Counted from the stretch's first letter, positions 18,930 to 28,175 are shown. The stretch: DNA of 64,000 nt from Subsaximicrobium wynnwilliamsii (GCF_007997225.1 NZ_VORM01000003.1:279455-343454), one strand, 5' to 3'. Notes: generated by a model from the letters alone, not told the origin. Translations and numbers: made by a program.

Positions 18930-19184
18930 CCTAATAATATAAGCTTAATTGGCGCTTTCACAAGCTTAGCGCCCAGTTTAACTTAAGTTTATAATACGAT
19001 AGTAACGTCAAATATTCTATTATGTTAATCAGTTTAAATTCGTACATCGTAATATCCTCCATCTAAAACCACGAACCGGAAATTTTTCTAAAATAGCTGT
19101 AACCTAAACTCAAAAGCTGTCGTCATAAGCTATGAACCTAAAAAGTAATTCATCAAAAAACGAACATTTTAAACACACACAATT

Positions 19185-19526
19185 ATGGAAGGAATTTTAA
19201 TACCAATCAGCTTATTCTTATCGGTTTTCGGGATCTTTTATTTATATCTGTCAACTAGAAACAAAGAACGTTTGGCACTTATCGAAAAAGGTGTCGATGC
19301 CTCAGTTTTCATGAGAGGCCGGCAACGCACTGCTCCAATCTGGAAAGTGATCATCCTCAACCTCGCCCTTTTACTTATGGGTATTGGTGTTGGTGTTTTT
19401 CTGGCCACCATTTTAGATCATTATACCATTTTAGATGACGCAGCCTATCCTGCCAGTATCTTTTTAACTGCGGGCGTTGGGTTATTCGTTGGTTTCAAGC
19501 TTACGAAGAATCTGGATAAAGATTAA
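19185..19526 (+). CDS. DUF6249-like small membrane protein
   Basis: 113 residues with three predicted membrane helices (about 3-22, 52-77 and 86-105) and a cytoplasmic basic loop containing NKERLALIEKG. This loop plus the helix arrangement matches the DUF6249 family of Bacteroidota, in which the gene often follows an ECF sigma factor gene. No sigma factor gene is next to it here. Function unknown. It has its own terminator downstream (19689-19718) and is probably transcribed alone. Confidence 0.75.
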   Translation: MEGILIPISLFLSVFGIFYLYLSTRNKERLALIEKGVDASVFMRGRQRTAPIWKVIILNLALLLMGIGVGVFLATILDHYTILDDAAYPASIFLTAGVGLFVGFKLTKNLDKD

Positions 19527-19688
19527 ACAGTCCCAAGTTTCAAAAAAAAAGGCATCTGAAAAAAGTCACATCGCACTTTGCCCTTAACCTGATAAAAGAT
19601 TTGAAAAATAGCATCCTTTTTATCTGTTAATACACTGAGTGCTGAGACTTCATACTTCATGAAGGTTTGATCTTTTTTTGCTCCTAAA

Positions 19689-19718
19689 GCCACCACTTCA
19701 TCAATGGTGGCTTTTTTT
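19689..19718 (+). terminator. Terminator after the DUF6249-like gene
   Basis: GCCACCA and TGGTGGC form a 7-bp stem with a nine-base loop, followed directly by seven T residues. It lies about 160 bp after the stop of the membrane protein gene and 60 bp before the next gene. Confidence 0.85.
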
Positions 19719-19776
19719 GTTCAGGAAATATGAGATTGTGTATCTTTAGCCATCTAACCACATGACCCCAATACCA

Positions 19777-21576
19777 ATGAAACACATTTTTATAGCCTGC
19801 TTAGTGCTATTGAGTCTTAGCGCTTGTAAAAACGACAAGACCGAAACTGCCGAAGAACCCCAAAAAACAAACATCCAAGAAAACATGGAATTCAGTAATG
19901 CTCTGGATCAATACTACGAAGACGGATTGCAGCTCGACCCATTGAGTGCCACTGCTGCAGGGGACCATCGTTTTAATGATCAAATGCCAAACTATTTGGC
20001 AGAGGATTACAAAGCCAAACTCCAAAGCTATTACAGTGGCTACAAATCGAAGATCAATGCCTTTGACGATGCCGATTTATCTGAAAGTCAGCAAATGAGC
20101 AAGGCCATTCTCAATTGGGAATGCGACATCAATCTAGAAGGACTTGCTTTTGATCAAGACCTAACGCCCATCAATCAAATGTGGACCTTACAATTGGGGA
20201 TCGGCCAGTTGGCCAGTGGCGCAGGGGCTCAGCCTTTCAAAACCGTTGAAGATTATCAGAATTGGTTAAAACGATTGGATGGCTATTTGGCATGGATGGC
20301 TTCCGCCGAAGACAAAATGAAGCAAGGCATCCTTAGCAATCAGGTGCTGCCAAAATCCTTGATTTTAAAAGTGCTGCCGCAGTTGGAGGCCTTAACAACC
20401 AACAATTTAAACGCCCATTTGTTTTATGCACCGGTGCTTAATTTTCCGAAGGATTTTTCCGAAGCCGATAAAAAACAATTGACCAAAGCCTATCAAGACA
20501 AAGTCAAAACCGAGATCATTCCTGCTTATACCAAGCTCCATGATTTTATGGCCGGTGAGTATCTAGAGGCGGGTAGAATTAGCAGTGGATTGGCCGATAC
20601 GCCCGATGGTAACGCATATTACAAGCACCAGATCAAGCGTTATACCACCACCAATATGACCGCCGATGAGATTCATGAACTTGGACTCCAAGAGGTGGCG
20701 CGTATCCTAACCGAAATGGAAAAAGTGAAGCAACAAGTGGGCTTTGAAGGCGATATCATGTCGTTTTTTGATGCCGTTCGCAACACTCCTGAATTGATGC
20801 CCTATAAAACCCCTGCAGAAATTATTGACCATTTCAACAAGATCCATCAAATCATGCAACCGCATTTGGAAAAAATGTTTGATCTGAAACCAAATACGCC
20901 TTTTGAGGTGCGCCAAACGGAAGCCTTTAGGGAAGCTTCAGCCAGTGCCGAGTACAATCCTGGTTCTTTGGATGGCACGCGTCCAGGCATTTTTTACGTG
21001 CCCATCCCTGATGCGAGCACATACAATGTGTTTTCATCTGAATCGCTGTTTTTGCATGAGGCCATCCCAGGACACCATTATCAAATCGCACTGCAGCAGG
21101 AAAATAAGGACTTGCCAAAATTCCGAAAAACATTGTGGTACAGTGCTTATGGCGAAGGCTGGGCCTTGTATAGTGAATCCTTGGGCAAGGAATTGGGACT
21201 TTACACCGATCCCTACCAGTATTTTGGGATGCTGAGCGCAGAGATGCATCGCGCCATTCGCTTGGTGGTTGATACGGGCATTCATGCCAAAGGCTGGTCT
21301 CGCGAGAGGGCCATTAAATATTCCATGCAAAATGAAGCCGAAAGCATTGCTGGCATCACTTCGGAAATTGAGCGCTATATGGCCAATGGCGGACAAGCAT
21401 TATCATACAAAATAGGTCAACTGAAAATTTTGGAACTTCGTGCCAAAGCTGAAAAAACATTAGGCAAGAACTTCAATATCGCCAAATTTCACAACCAGGT
21501 GCTCATGAATGGCTGTGTGCCGCTTGCCCTTTTAGAAGACAATATCAATGCTTGGATTGACAGTGAGCGGGAATGA
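19777..21576 (+). CDS. DUF885-family metallopeptidase-like lipoprotein
   Basis: 599 residues from ATG 19777. This start was preferred over 19762 because it places the signal peptide MKHIFIACLVLLSLSAC, with lipobox Cys17, at the N-terminus. The rest is a DUF885 domain. HEAIPGHH near residue 430 contains the zinc-binding HExxxGHH pattern of this gluzincin-like family, and a downstream glutamate in AYGEGWALYSE is also conserved. Members are thought to be carboxypeptidase- or dipeptidase-like enzymes; the natural substrate is unknown. It is predicted to be exported and membrane-anchored. It is a single gene with spacers on both sides. Confidence 0.88.
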   Translation: MKHIFIACLVLLSLSACKNDKTETAEEPQKTNIQENMEFSNALDQYYEDGLQLDPLSATAAGDHRFNDQMPNYLAEDYKAKLQSYYSGYKSKINAFDDADLSESQQMSKAILNWECDINLEGLAFDQDLTPINQMWTLQLGIGQLASGAGAQPFKTVEDYQNWLKRLDGYLAWMASAEDKMKQGILSNQVLPKSLILKVLPQLEALTTNNLNAHLFYAPVLNFPKDFSEADKKQLTKAYQDKVKTEIIPAYTKLHDFMAGEYLEAGRISSGLADTPDGNAYYKHQIKRYTTTNMTADEIHELGLQEVARILTEMEKVKQQVGFEGDIMSFFDAVRNTPELMPYKTPAEIIDHFNKIHQIMQPHLEKMFDLKPNTPFEVRQTEAFREASASAEYNPGSLDGTRPGIFYVPIPDASTYNVFSSESLFLHEAIPGHHYQIALQQENKDLPKFRKTLWYSAYGEGWALYSESLGKELGLYTDPYQYFGMLSAEMHRAIRLVVDTGIHAKGWSRERAIKYSMQNEAESIAGITSEIERYMANGGQALSYKIGQLKILELRAKAEKTLGKNFNIAKFHNQVLMNGCVPLALLEDNINAWIDSERE

Positions 21577-21610
21577 GTTTATGATAAGGGTAAGAACATA
21601 GAGGGTAGGC

Positions 21611-21638
21611 ATTAGGGATTTGGGATTTGGGATTAGGA
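21611..21638 (+). repeat. Heptad array (ATTAGGG/ATTTGGG), 4 units
   Basis: Four consecutive 7-bp units, ATTAGGG, ATTTGGG twice and ATTAGGA, lie about 35 bp after the DUF885 gene. The same unit in reverse orientation makes up the array at 59617-59665. Confidence 0.85.
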
Positions 21639-21874
21639 TGAATGTACGCATGATAAAAACTTGAAAGTAAAAATTTTCTAAAAAACAAAAGATGGTTTAA
21701 AACCTATATGCTGAATTCTTGTATAACGCAATTGTTAAATCATACGCCCTTATTTGACTTACATCCTTTTATGCATTTCCGCCCGTCTACTGTACTTTCA
21801 AACCTGCAAATGATAGCAGATCAAAATCAATAAGAGTCACAGTATCCAATACAAACCCTCGACCCGTTAATTTT

Positions 21875-21921
21875 AATTCGCACTAATTCGTTTAATTCGT
21901 TTTAATTCGTGAAATTCGTAG
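21875..21921 (+). repeat. AATTCGT-type array, five units with 9-10 bp period
   Basis: AATTCG recurs at 21875, 21885, 21894, 21904 and 21913, giving spacings of 10, 9, 10 and 9 bp. The array ends four bases before the ATG at 21926 and so occupies the ribosome-binding region of that gene. Confidence 0.85.
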
Positions 21922-21925
21922 CACT

Positions 21926-22909
21926 ATGAGAATTATTAGCCCCCTACTCTTTCTTCTATTAACCAGCCTTACCTACGCACAAACCAAAGTGCTGGACCGT
22001 GAGACCAAATATCCTGTGTCTTACGCCACGATTTCGTTTGGTGACGGCCAAGGGATTTTTGCCGATGATGAAGGCAGCTTTTACTTTACCAAGAAACTCT
22101 ATCCCGATGTGGATTCGCTTTATATTTCAGCACTGGGTTTTAAGGAGCTCAACATTGCCACCAAAGATTTACCCAAAACCCTTTTTCTGGATGCCGAAAT
22201 TGATAATCTGGATGAGGTGGTGGTTCATGCCAAAATAGATCGCAAGTTCAAAGAAGAGAGCTTCAAGCCCTATTTAGACGATGATTATTACCACTGTTGG
22301 CTGCCCACAATTGAAAGTGAGATTGCCGTCTATTTTCCCAATCCAGACGAAAAGCTCAAAAAAATAACCGAAGTCATCTTCCCCATCACCCTAGAGTCCC
22401 GCGATTGGTCCAAACGGAACAAATCCAACGCCGATAAGCGCCCCTTTTCCACCCTATTTAAAGTCAAATTCTACAGAAATAACGCTGGCGTACCAGGCGA
22501 AGTGCTCACTTATGACAATATCGTTTTTCGGGCCACCGAGAAAAATGGCGACTCTTATGAACTCAATGTGGACGAAAACGACCTCTATTTCCCCAAAGAT
22601 GGCTTTTATGTGAGCCTTCAGGTCTTGGGTTATACAGATGAAAAAGGTAAATTATTGCCCAATAAAAAATATAAAGAAATCAAAGCTAAAAACGGAAGAG
22701 GCACCGTGAAAATCCCCACCAATTTTAGACCCTTGCTCCCATTTACCGACGAGATGGATGCCCATCGCACTTACATCAAGCGCGTGTTCATTAGCGGGAA
22801 CAACTGGGTACAATTTAAACAGGGCAATGGGATCGAGTCCAGTTTGCTGAAGTCCAATCTCAACAACTATGGGGTTGGGATTAACTATAACGCGTATAAA
22901 GATGAATAA
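21926..22909 (+). CDS. Exported protein with carboxypeptidase-like regulatory domain
   Basis: 327 residues. The signal peptide is about residues 1-19 (ends TYAQ). Residues about 20-95 form a carboxypeptidase-D-regulatory-like beta-sandwich (VLDRETKYPVSYATISF ... DEGSFYF ... YISALGF), the module common at the N-terminus of SusC-like proteins and many Bacteroidota exported proteins. The C-terminal 230 residues are unrecognised. It has no TonB plug or barrel, so it is not a transporter. Its stop overlaps the start of the DoxX-like gene by 8 bp, which suggests translational coupling. The ribosome-binding region consists of an AATTCGT-type repeat. Confidence 0.8.
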   Translation: MRIISPLLFLLLTSLTYAQTKVLDRETKYPVSYATISFGDGQGIFADDEGSFYFTKKLYPDVDSLYISALGFKELNIATKDLPKTLFLDAEIDNLDEVVVHAKIDRKFKEESFKPYLDDDYYHCWLPTIESEIAVYFPNPDEKLKKITEVIFPITLESRDWSKRNKSNADKRPFSTLFKVKFYRNNAGVPGEVLTYDNIVFRATEKNGDSYELNVDENDLYFPKDGFYVSLQVLGYTDEKGKLLPNKKYKEIKAKNGRGTVKIPTNFRPLLPFTDEMDAHRTYIKRVFISGNNWVQFKQGNGIESSLLKSNLNNYGVGINYNAYKDE

Positions 22910-23255
22910 CCCTTGGCACCTTTACTTGATGGCAGCCATTTACGTGCTGGCAGGTCTCATCCATTTTATTAAACCGAAAATCTACCTGCGCATCATGCCG
23001 CGCTATCTGCCCAGCCACAAACTTTTGGTGGCACTCAGTGGCATCGCCGAAATCGTCGTGGGCATTGGGCTTTGCTTTGAGGAGACTCGCACAATTGCAA
23101 TCTATGCCATTATTTCAATGCTGGCGGTGTTTTTATTGGTCCACTTTTACATGCTTTCCAGTGAAAAAGCGGGTGCAGGCATCCCAAAATGGCTCTTGCT
23201 GCTTCGCATTCCCTTGCAGTTTGGATTGATGTATTGGGCTTGGGTTTATTTGTGA
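22902..23255 (+). CDS. DoxX-family small membrane protein
   Basis: 117 residues from ATG 22902, which overlaps the previous stop by 8 bp. Four predicted membrane helices (about 7-24, 39-58, 63-83 and 95-115). IYVLAGLIHFIKPKIYLRIMPRYLP followed by a second helix with GIAEIVVGIGL is typical of the DoxX/DoxX-like family. Members are four-helix membrane proteins of unclear function; the founding DoxX is part of a thiosulfate:quinone oxidoreductase, but most homologues are not. Probably cotranscribed with the preceding exported protein. Confidence 0.85.
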   Translation: MNNPWHLYLMAAIYVLAGLIHFIKPKIYLRIMPRYLPSHKLLVALSGIAEIVVGIGLCFEETRTIAIYAIISMLAVFLLVHFYMLSSEKAGAGIPKWLLLLRIPLQFGLMYWAWVYL

Positions 23256-23574
23256 AAAATCACAATTATCGTTTGAGTACCTAGATGAGCACTCGAATTA
23301 GGATTTACCGAAACTAATCCAGAACTTTCAAGAACAGTAGCATCGAAAAAAATCTGCTTGTTTACTAATGATTTTGATAGATTGAAATGGACTTCGGTTT
23401 GGCTGTGAGTTTCAAGTGAAGCATATTAGTTGCGCTCGTTTAATCATATAAAATTGCGATTACAGGGATTTATGTGGAGGGATTTAATGTTTTGTGCGCG
23501 ATACGGGAAAACCTCAGGCAACCATTGAAGCATGTTTTACGTCTTTATAATAACCAACTAACCGTAAATCGAGT
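23256..23574. other. Spacer without a supported feature
   Basis: About 320 bp between the DoxX-like gene and the retropepsin-like gene. No open frame with coding character, no strong hairpin and no repeat is visible. Confidence 0.5.
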
Positions 23575-24441
23575 ATGAAAAATTTAAAACCAGTAGTATT
23601 TGCCTTAATACTGTTGCTCTCATTTAGCTGCTCCGTAACTAAAAATCAAAAAAAAGGAACAGTACTGCCTGAAAGATTCAATTATGAAACAGAATTCACT
23701 ACCGCCAAAACAGTAATGATCATTCCGTCAAAAATAAATGGCGTTTCTAAAAATTTTTATTTTGACACAGGTGCACAGTATTCAATGATTCAAAGAGATT
23801 CATTAATAGGTAAAACAGAGTATGCGACAGGTGCCTCTAAACGCGTGATGAAAGTGGGCACTGAATTTATTGCCTCATTCAAAATTGGAACTATAGATTT
23901 TAGAAATACGATAGCCATGAATGGCGATATGGAAGGTCTAAAGGAACAAATCCCCAATTTCGGAGGAATAATTGGACAACCGATAATCAACAAAGCCAAT
24001 TGGCTTATTGATTATCCAAATAAAAAACTTCAGATTTCAAACGAAACTTTGGTTGATGAAACCTTTGAAACAATCAAAATCAAAAGAGAAGATGGCTCAC
24101 CTTATACTTATATCTCAATAAATGGGATTGAATATAAGGTTGTTATTGATTTTGGTTCATCATCCGAATTTAATCTGCCTAAAGAATCTAAACTTGCAAA
24201 ACAGCTTCTACAACTCTATGATTTCGATGATAATGAAAGAGAGAGATATACTCTTGGCGGACTTCAAACGATTCAAGAAAAAGTGGGAATCGTACCTTTG
24301 ATAAAATTGGGAAACATAGCATTTGAAAACGTTAGTACCACCATAAATGTTTCAAGCCAACCAAGAATCGGAATCGGGTTTTTTAAAGATTGTGAAATCT
24401 ATATCGACAACATTGGCAATAGTTATAAAATCAAGAAATAA
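23575..24441 (+). CDS. Retropepsin-like aspartic protease family lipoprotein
   Basis: 288 residues. The signal peptide ends in lipobox SFSC (Cys19). Two similar halves follow. The first has FYFDTGAQYSMI (about 62-73), carrying the Asp-Thr-Gly of retropepsin-like aspartic proteases, and the second has VVIDFGSSSEF (about 188-198), where the triad is Asp-Phe-Gly. GGIIGQPII and RIGIGFFKDC are the matching flap-distal psi-loop segments. If active it would be a single-chain pseudodimer with a modified second site, so activity is uncertain. Exported and anchored. It is a single gene between spacers with no functional partner nearby. Confidence 0.78.
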   Translation: MKNLKPVVFALILLLSFSCSVTKNQKKGTVLPERFNYETEFTTAKTVMIIPSKINGVSKNFYFDTGAQYSMIQRDSLIGKTEYATGASKRVMKVGTEFIASFKIGTIDFRNTIAMNGDMEGLKEQIPNFGGIIGQPIINKANWLIDYPNKKLQISNETLVDETFETIKIKREDGSPYTYISINGIEYKVVIDFGSSSEFNLPKESKLAKQLLQLYDFDDNERERYTLGGLQTIQEKVGIVPLIKLGNIAFENVSTTINVSSQPRIGIGFFKDCEIYIDNIGNSYKIKK

Positions 24442-24605
24442 TGCGTAAAGCAAGGTTCACAACAACTTATATGCTAATTTACAGGTTGTTGAATAATAAA
24501 GGACAGGTTGTATTTGCGAGTCCGACAAATTTTTAAATTGTGTTCTGTGTAATTCCTGAAAGCAAGTGACTTTTTTAAACCTTAGGTATCATTCACAGAT
24601 CCTTT

Positions 24606-24639
24606 GAAGCTCGTTTGAAGCTCATTTGAAGCTTCAACT
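24606..24639 (+). repeat. Three tandem 11-bp units ending in a palindrome
   Basis: GAAGCTCGTTT, GAAGCTCATTT and GAAGCTTCAAC follow each other, and the third unit makes the perfect palindrome TTGAAGCTTCAA (24626-24637). They lie just upstream of direct repeat copy 1 in front of the transglutaminase-like gene. Confidence 0.7.
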
Positions 24640-24660
24640 AAAATAACTTAAGGCAAAAAA

Positions 24661-24750
24661 TCTAGAAGTTTAAATGATTTTTTTGCCTTTTAAACACCAA
24701 ATAAAAAGTGTTTGAACGGTAAAGGGACTCAAAAATGCTCAACCTATATC
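24661..24750 (+). repeat. Direct repeat flanking the transglutaminase-like gene, copy 1
   Basis: A 90-bp sequence starting TCTAGAAGTT and ending AAAAATGCTCAACCTATATC. A diverged copy in the same orientation lies at 25670-25758. The first 26 and last 20 bases match best; the middle is looser. It ends 39 bp before the ATG of the gene at 24790. Confidence 0.75.
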
Positions 24751-24789
24751 AAGACGCAAAGCTCAAAATTGAATTTATAAAATGATAAC

Positions 24790-25422
24790 ATGGATTATTT
24801 ATCTTCAACATATTATTTTGATTTCGAAACTGAAGAAATACAACAACTCGTTTCTGAATTCAAAAGTGACCTCATTTCTGATAAAGAAAAAACGAAACTA
24901 TTGTATCTTAAAGTCCGTGATTCTTGGAGATACGACCCTTATCATTTGAGTTTTTCCAAAGAGAATTATAAAGCAAGTACAATTGCAGGAAAGCCAAAAG
25001 GCCATTGTGTGGAAAAATCCATTATACTAATCGCCTGTCTTCGTGCTTTGGGAATTCCTGCCAGACTTCATTTAGGGAAAGTTAAAAATCATATTGGTGT
25101 TGAAAGATTAACCGAGAAATTTGGAACTAATGAACTCACACCGCACGGCATGGTCAATGTTTATTTAAATCACAAATGGCTTAAATTATCACCAGCATTC
25201 AACAAAACAATGTGTGAGATTTATAATGTTTCACCTTCAGAATTTGATGGGGAAAACAACTCTTATTTGCAGGAATTTAATAACGACGGAAAAATTTTCA
25301 TGGAATATCTTGAAGATTATGGTCATTTTGAAGATGTTCCGCTTGAGTTTATGATAACTAATGTAAAAGAGCATTATCCACATATTTTTAATAAAGACAA
25401 TAAATCGGAATTCAAACTATAA
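24790..25422 (+). CDS. Transglutaminase-like domain protein
   Basis: 210 residues, no signal peptide, so probably cytoplasmic. GHCVEKSIILIACLRALGIPARLH (about 77-100) is the catalytic-cysteine helix of the transglutaminase-like superfamily (Cys79), and His120 in TPHGMVNVYL is the expected catalytic histidine. The position that normally supplies the aspartate, after the next beta-strand, reads KLSPAFN, so the third residue of the triad is not obvious. Substrate unknown; bacterial members are often peptidases or amide hydrolases. It is a lone gene, framed by direct repeats at 24661-24750 and 25670-25758, as if acquired or amplified as a cassette. Confidence 0.82.
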   Translation: MDYLSSTYYFDFETEEIQQLVSEFKSDLISDKEKTKLLYLKVRDSWRYDPYHLSFSKENYKASTIAGKPKGHCVEKSIILIACLRALGIPARLHLGKVKNHIGVERLTEKFGTNELTPHGMVNVYLNHKWLKLSPAFNKTMCEIYNVSPSEFDGENNSYLQEFNNDGKIFMEYLEDYGHFEDVPLEFMITNVKEHYPHIFNKDNKSEFKL

Positions 25423-25669
25423 AAACTGTTTTCAAAAACGTGTAAAATAGAGGCAAGTCGTAGTAAAACCAGTAAGTTCGGGCGTTTTTTCTAGGTTGGA
25501 AAATTTTTAAGTTTTGGTTTATTAAGAAAAATGCTGCCAAGTAAATTTTAAATTTGGCTTTTGCTCAATCGGGTAAGAACCACTATTTTTAAGCCCTCCT
25601 AGTCTAATAACAAACAGTTTCGCATACTAGCAAAGAATGCCTCTCCAAATCAATAACGTACGCAACAAA

Positions 25670-25758
25670 TCTAAAAGTTCAACTCATTTTTTTGCATGCT
25701 GAACAGCTACAAAAAAAATTTGAATGCTGAAAAAACTGAAAAATGCTCAACCTAGTTC
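25670..25758 (+). repeat. Direct repeat flanking the transglutaminase-like gene, copy 2
   Basis: An 89-bp sequence starting TCTAAAAGTTC and ending AAAAATGCTCAACCTAGTTC, homologous to 24661-24750. It lies in the spacer between the transglutaminase-like gene and the 3' end of the acyl-CoA synthetase gene. I see nothing else in the 350-bp spacer. Confidence 0.75.
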
Positions 25759-25774
25759 AGTGTCATACAAGAAC

Positions 25775-27598
25775 TCATTCTTTCGCATAAATAGCAGCAA
25801 TTTCGGCACTGTATTTTTCTCTTATGACCCTTCTTTTGAGTTTTAATGTAGGTGTTAGTTCTGCCAATGCACCATCTTCATGAATTGGTAGCCATGGCGT
25901 GGCTATGAGCTTAAATTTCTTGATCTGTTCAATGTGGCCAAATTCTGGGTTGTAGCTATCAATGACTTTTTGATATTTCTTGATGACCTTTTCATGCTGA
26001 ATCATTTCCGCTAAACTGGTCCATTCCATTTTTTTATGGAGGCACCAATTTTTCAGTGCTTCTTCTGAAGGCAAGATCAAAGCGGAAATAAACTTTTGCT
26101 TATCACCGATGACCATCATCTGTTCAACCAGAAAATCTTCCTTGATCCGTGTTTCAATGGGTGCAGGAGCTACATATTTTCCGCCGGAGGTTTTCAACAA
26201 TTCTTTTTTACGATCTGTAATCTTAAGAAACTCCCTTCCGTCGACCCCTTTAATCAGCTTTCCTATATCACCTGTACAAAACCATTTTTTTCCATCAATT
26301 GTCTGGAATACCTGCTCATTTATTTCTGGTTTTTTATAATATCCTAACATCACGTTGGGGCCGTGAGCGAGAATTTCCCCCTCGTCTTCCTTATACTCTC
26401 CAGACGTCTTATCAATATATAGCTCAACACCATCAATGGCATACCCAACGGTTCCAATCATGGCAGCATTAGGTTCCAAGGAATTTGCAGTTAAGGTCGG
26501 CGAAGTCTCCGTTAAACCGTAGGCTTCGCGAATAGGGATACCTGCCGCACAAAAAACACGTAATATTTTAACGGGACAAGGGGCGGCACCGGTAACGATT
26601 TGCTTTATGTTACCTCCTAAGGCTGCCCTCCACTTGCTAAAAATCAAGGTATCGGCCAATTTCCATTTTAGCTTTTCGACAAAAGACAACTGCTGGTCTA
26701 GCTCGTAATCATCCGTTAGGTCCAAAGCCCAGAAAAACAGTTTCCGCTTAGTGCCTTCCAAGGCCAAACCCTTATTGTAAATAGCTTCATAAATCTTTTC
26801 CAATAAACGCGGCACCGTTGTAAAAGCAACCGGACCAACGGCTGCCAAATCCCCATCGGGACCACTTAGATTGTCGGTTCCACATAAAAACACCGAAACG
26901 CCCTTATAGCAATAACAAAAGGATACGGCCCTTTCATAAATATGGCAAAGCGGAAGAAAGCTCAGTACTTTTTCATTGGGTCCAGCAACTAATAGTTTTG
27001 CGGTTGCTGTAACCACATGCATGACATTGGCATGGCTCAGCATCACTCCTTTGGGTCTTCCTGTAGTTCCGGAGGTATAGATAATGGTTACCAAATCATC
27101 CCCTTTTATATTGGATTTGATGCTTTCTAAGCTTGAAATACCATTCGTGTCAAAAATAGCCTCCCAATAGGGGTTACCGTTCAAGCCATCAAAGGTGTAA
27201 ATGTGTTTTAGGGTAGCTACTTCTTTTTGGCTTTTAGATAGTTTATCGTATAAATCCAGTCCTCCGCAAAAGACCGCTTTTACCTCAGCCTCATTTAAAA
27301 TGTATTCATATTCTAAAACGCTGATAGTGGGATATAAGGGAATACTAATCATTCCGGCTAGTTGCACAGCATAGTCCATTACAACCCATTCCGGCCGATT
27401 TTTATAGGCAACAATGGCGACCTTATCACCCGGTACAAGTCCTAGTTTCAATAATCCTGCTGCCGCTTGTTCCGCAGTGTCCTTTAATTTTTGGGTGCTA
27501 TAGGATTCCCAATTCCCATCTTTATTCCTTCCGCTAATGGAAGCTTCTAAGGGATTATTTTTCAATTGATAGTCGAGTAAATCAAAGAGTCTGGTCAT
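25775..27598 (-). CDS. Long-chain acyl-CoA synthetase (AMP-forming)
   Basis: 607 residues, normal for long-chain fatty-acid:CoA ligases. The AMP-binding P-loop-like motif IIYTSGTTGRPKGVM lies near 170-185, EAYGLTETSP near 360 and the hinge motif WFCTGDIG near 435, followed by ITDRKKELLKTSGGKYVAP. It activates a carboxylic acid to its CoA thioester with ATP. It is the last gene of the minus-strand acyl-CoA catabolic cluster and probably supplies its entry step. A CAAAC-type microsatellite occupies the region directly before its ATG, where the ribosome-binding site should be. Confidence 0.92.
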   Translation of the reverse strand: MTRLFDLLDYQLKNNPLEASISGRNKDGNWESYSTQKLKDTAEQAAAGLLKLGLVPGDKVAIVAYKNRPEWVVMDYAVQLAGMISIPLYPTISVLEYEYILNEAEVKAVFCGGLDLYDKLSKSQKEVATLKHIYTFDGLNGNPYWEAIFDTNGISSLESIKSNIKGDDLVTIIYTSGTTGRPKGVMLSHANVMHVVTATAKLLVAGPNEKVLSFLPLCHIYERAVSFCYCYKGVSVFLCGTDNLSGPDGDLAAVGPVAFTTVPRLLEKIYEAIYNKGLALEGTKRKLFFWALDLTDDYELDQQLSFVEKLKWKLADTLIFSKWRAALGGNIKQIVTGAAPCPVKILRVFCAAGIPIREAYGLTETSPTLTANSLEPNAAMIGTVGYAIDGVELYIDKTSGEYKEDEGEILAHGPNVMLGYYKKPEINEQVFQTIDGKKWFCTGDIGKLIKGVDGREFLKITDRKKELLKTSGGKYVAPAPIETRIKEDFLVEQMMVIGDKQKFISALILPSEEALKNWCLHKKMEWTSLAEMIQHEKVIKKYQKVIDSYNPEFGHIEQIKKFKLIATPWLPIHEDGALAELTPTLKLKRRVIREKYSAEIAAIYAKE

Positions 27599-27634
27599 TG
27601 GTTTGGTTGGTTTGGTTGGTTTGGTTTGGTTTGA
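27599..27634 (-). repeat. CCAAA/CCAA microsatellite in front of the acyl-CoA synthetase start codon
   Basis: On the coding strand, units CAAAC and CAAC repeat about eight times and end at the base before the ATG at 27598. The array replaces a recognisable Shine-Dalgarno sequence, which is not unusual in Bacteroidota, and its length can change by slippage. Confidence 0.85.
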
Positions 27635-27698
27635 TAACCCTGAATATACGAAATAAAGAGTTCTAATTCAGAAGGATTGCTTAAACGTTGATTAGGGA

Positions 27699-28163
27699 CT
27701 ATTCAAACATAATACTCATAAATTCAGCCACGCAGGCCGGTTTCTCAGCCCCTTCAATTTCTACTGTACAGTCACAGGTAACTTTGACACCGTTTTCGTT
27801 ATAGGGCTCAATAGCTGTAATTTTCCCATTGAGTCGTAACTTGCTATCCACCAAAACGGCATTTGGAAATCGAACTTTATTCAAGCCATAGTTTACACCC
27901 ATTTTTACCGACTTTATCTGAAGCAGGTCGCCCAGCATTTTAGACAACAGGGATACCGACATAAAGCCGTGTGCCACTGGCTTTTTATATGGAGACTGTT
28001 GGGTCGCTTTTTCCACATCGACATGTATCCATTGAAAATCCAAGGTTGCTTTGGCAAAATCATTTATCATTTCCTGTGTTACGGTAATCCATTCCCCAGG
28101 TGGAAGCGTTTTGCCCTCGAATGTTCTAAATGCCTTTAAGTCGTCAAATACCATTTTAGTCAT
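27699..28163 (-). CDS. MaoC-family (R)-specific enoyl-CoA hydratase
   Basis: 154 residues with a single hot-dog domain. The hydratase motif runs from DFQWIHVDVEKA to VAHGFMSVSLL (about 42-72), with the catalytic Asp and His in the first part and the conserved Gly-Phe in the second. It hydrates trans-2-enoyl-CoA to (R)-3-hydroxyacyl-CoA or the reverse. The next gene upstream on the same strand, 13 bp away, is a FabG-like SDR that could use the (R)-3-hydroxyacyl product, so the two probably act in sequence. Confidence 0.9.
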   Translation of the reverse strand: MTKMVFDDLKAFRTFEGKTLPPGEWITVTQEMINDFAKATLDFQWIHVDVEKATQQSPYKKPVAHGFMSVSLLSKMLGDLLQIKSVKMGVNYGLNKVRFPNAVLVDSKLRLNGKITAIEPYNENGVKVTCDCTVEIEGAEKPACVAEFMSIMFE

Positions 28164-28175
28164 GTTTTCTATTGT

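Noticed and set aside
24442..25774. Integron-like gene cassette with attC sites
   Set aside because: The flanking repeats are direct and lack the paired inverted core sites of attC; no integrase is in the window.
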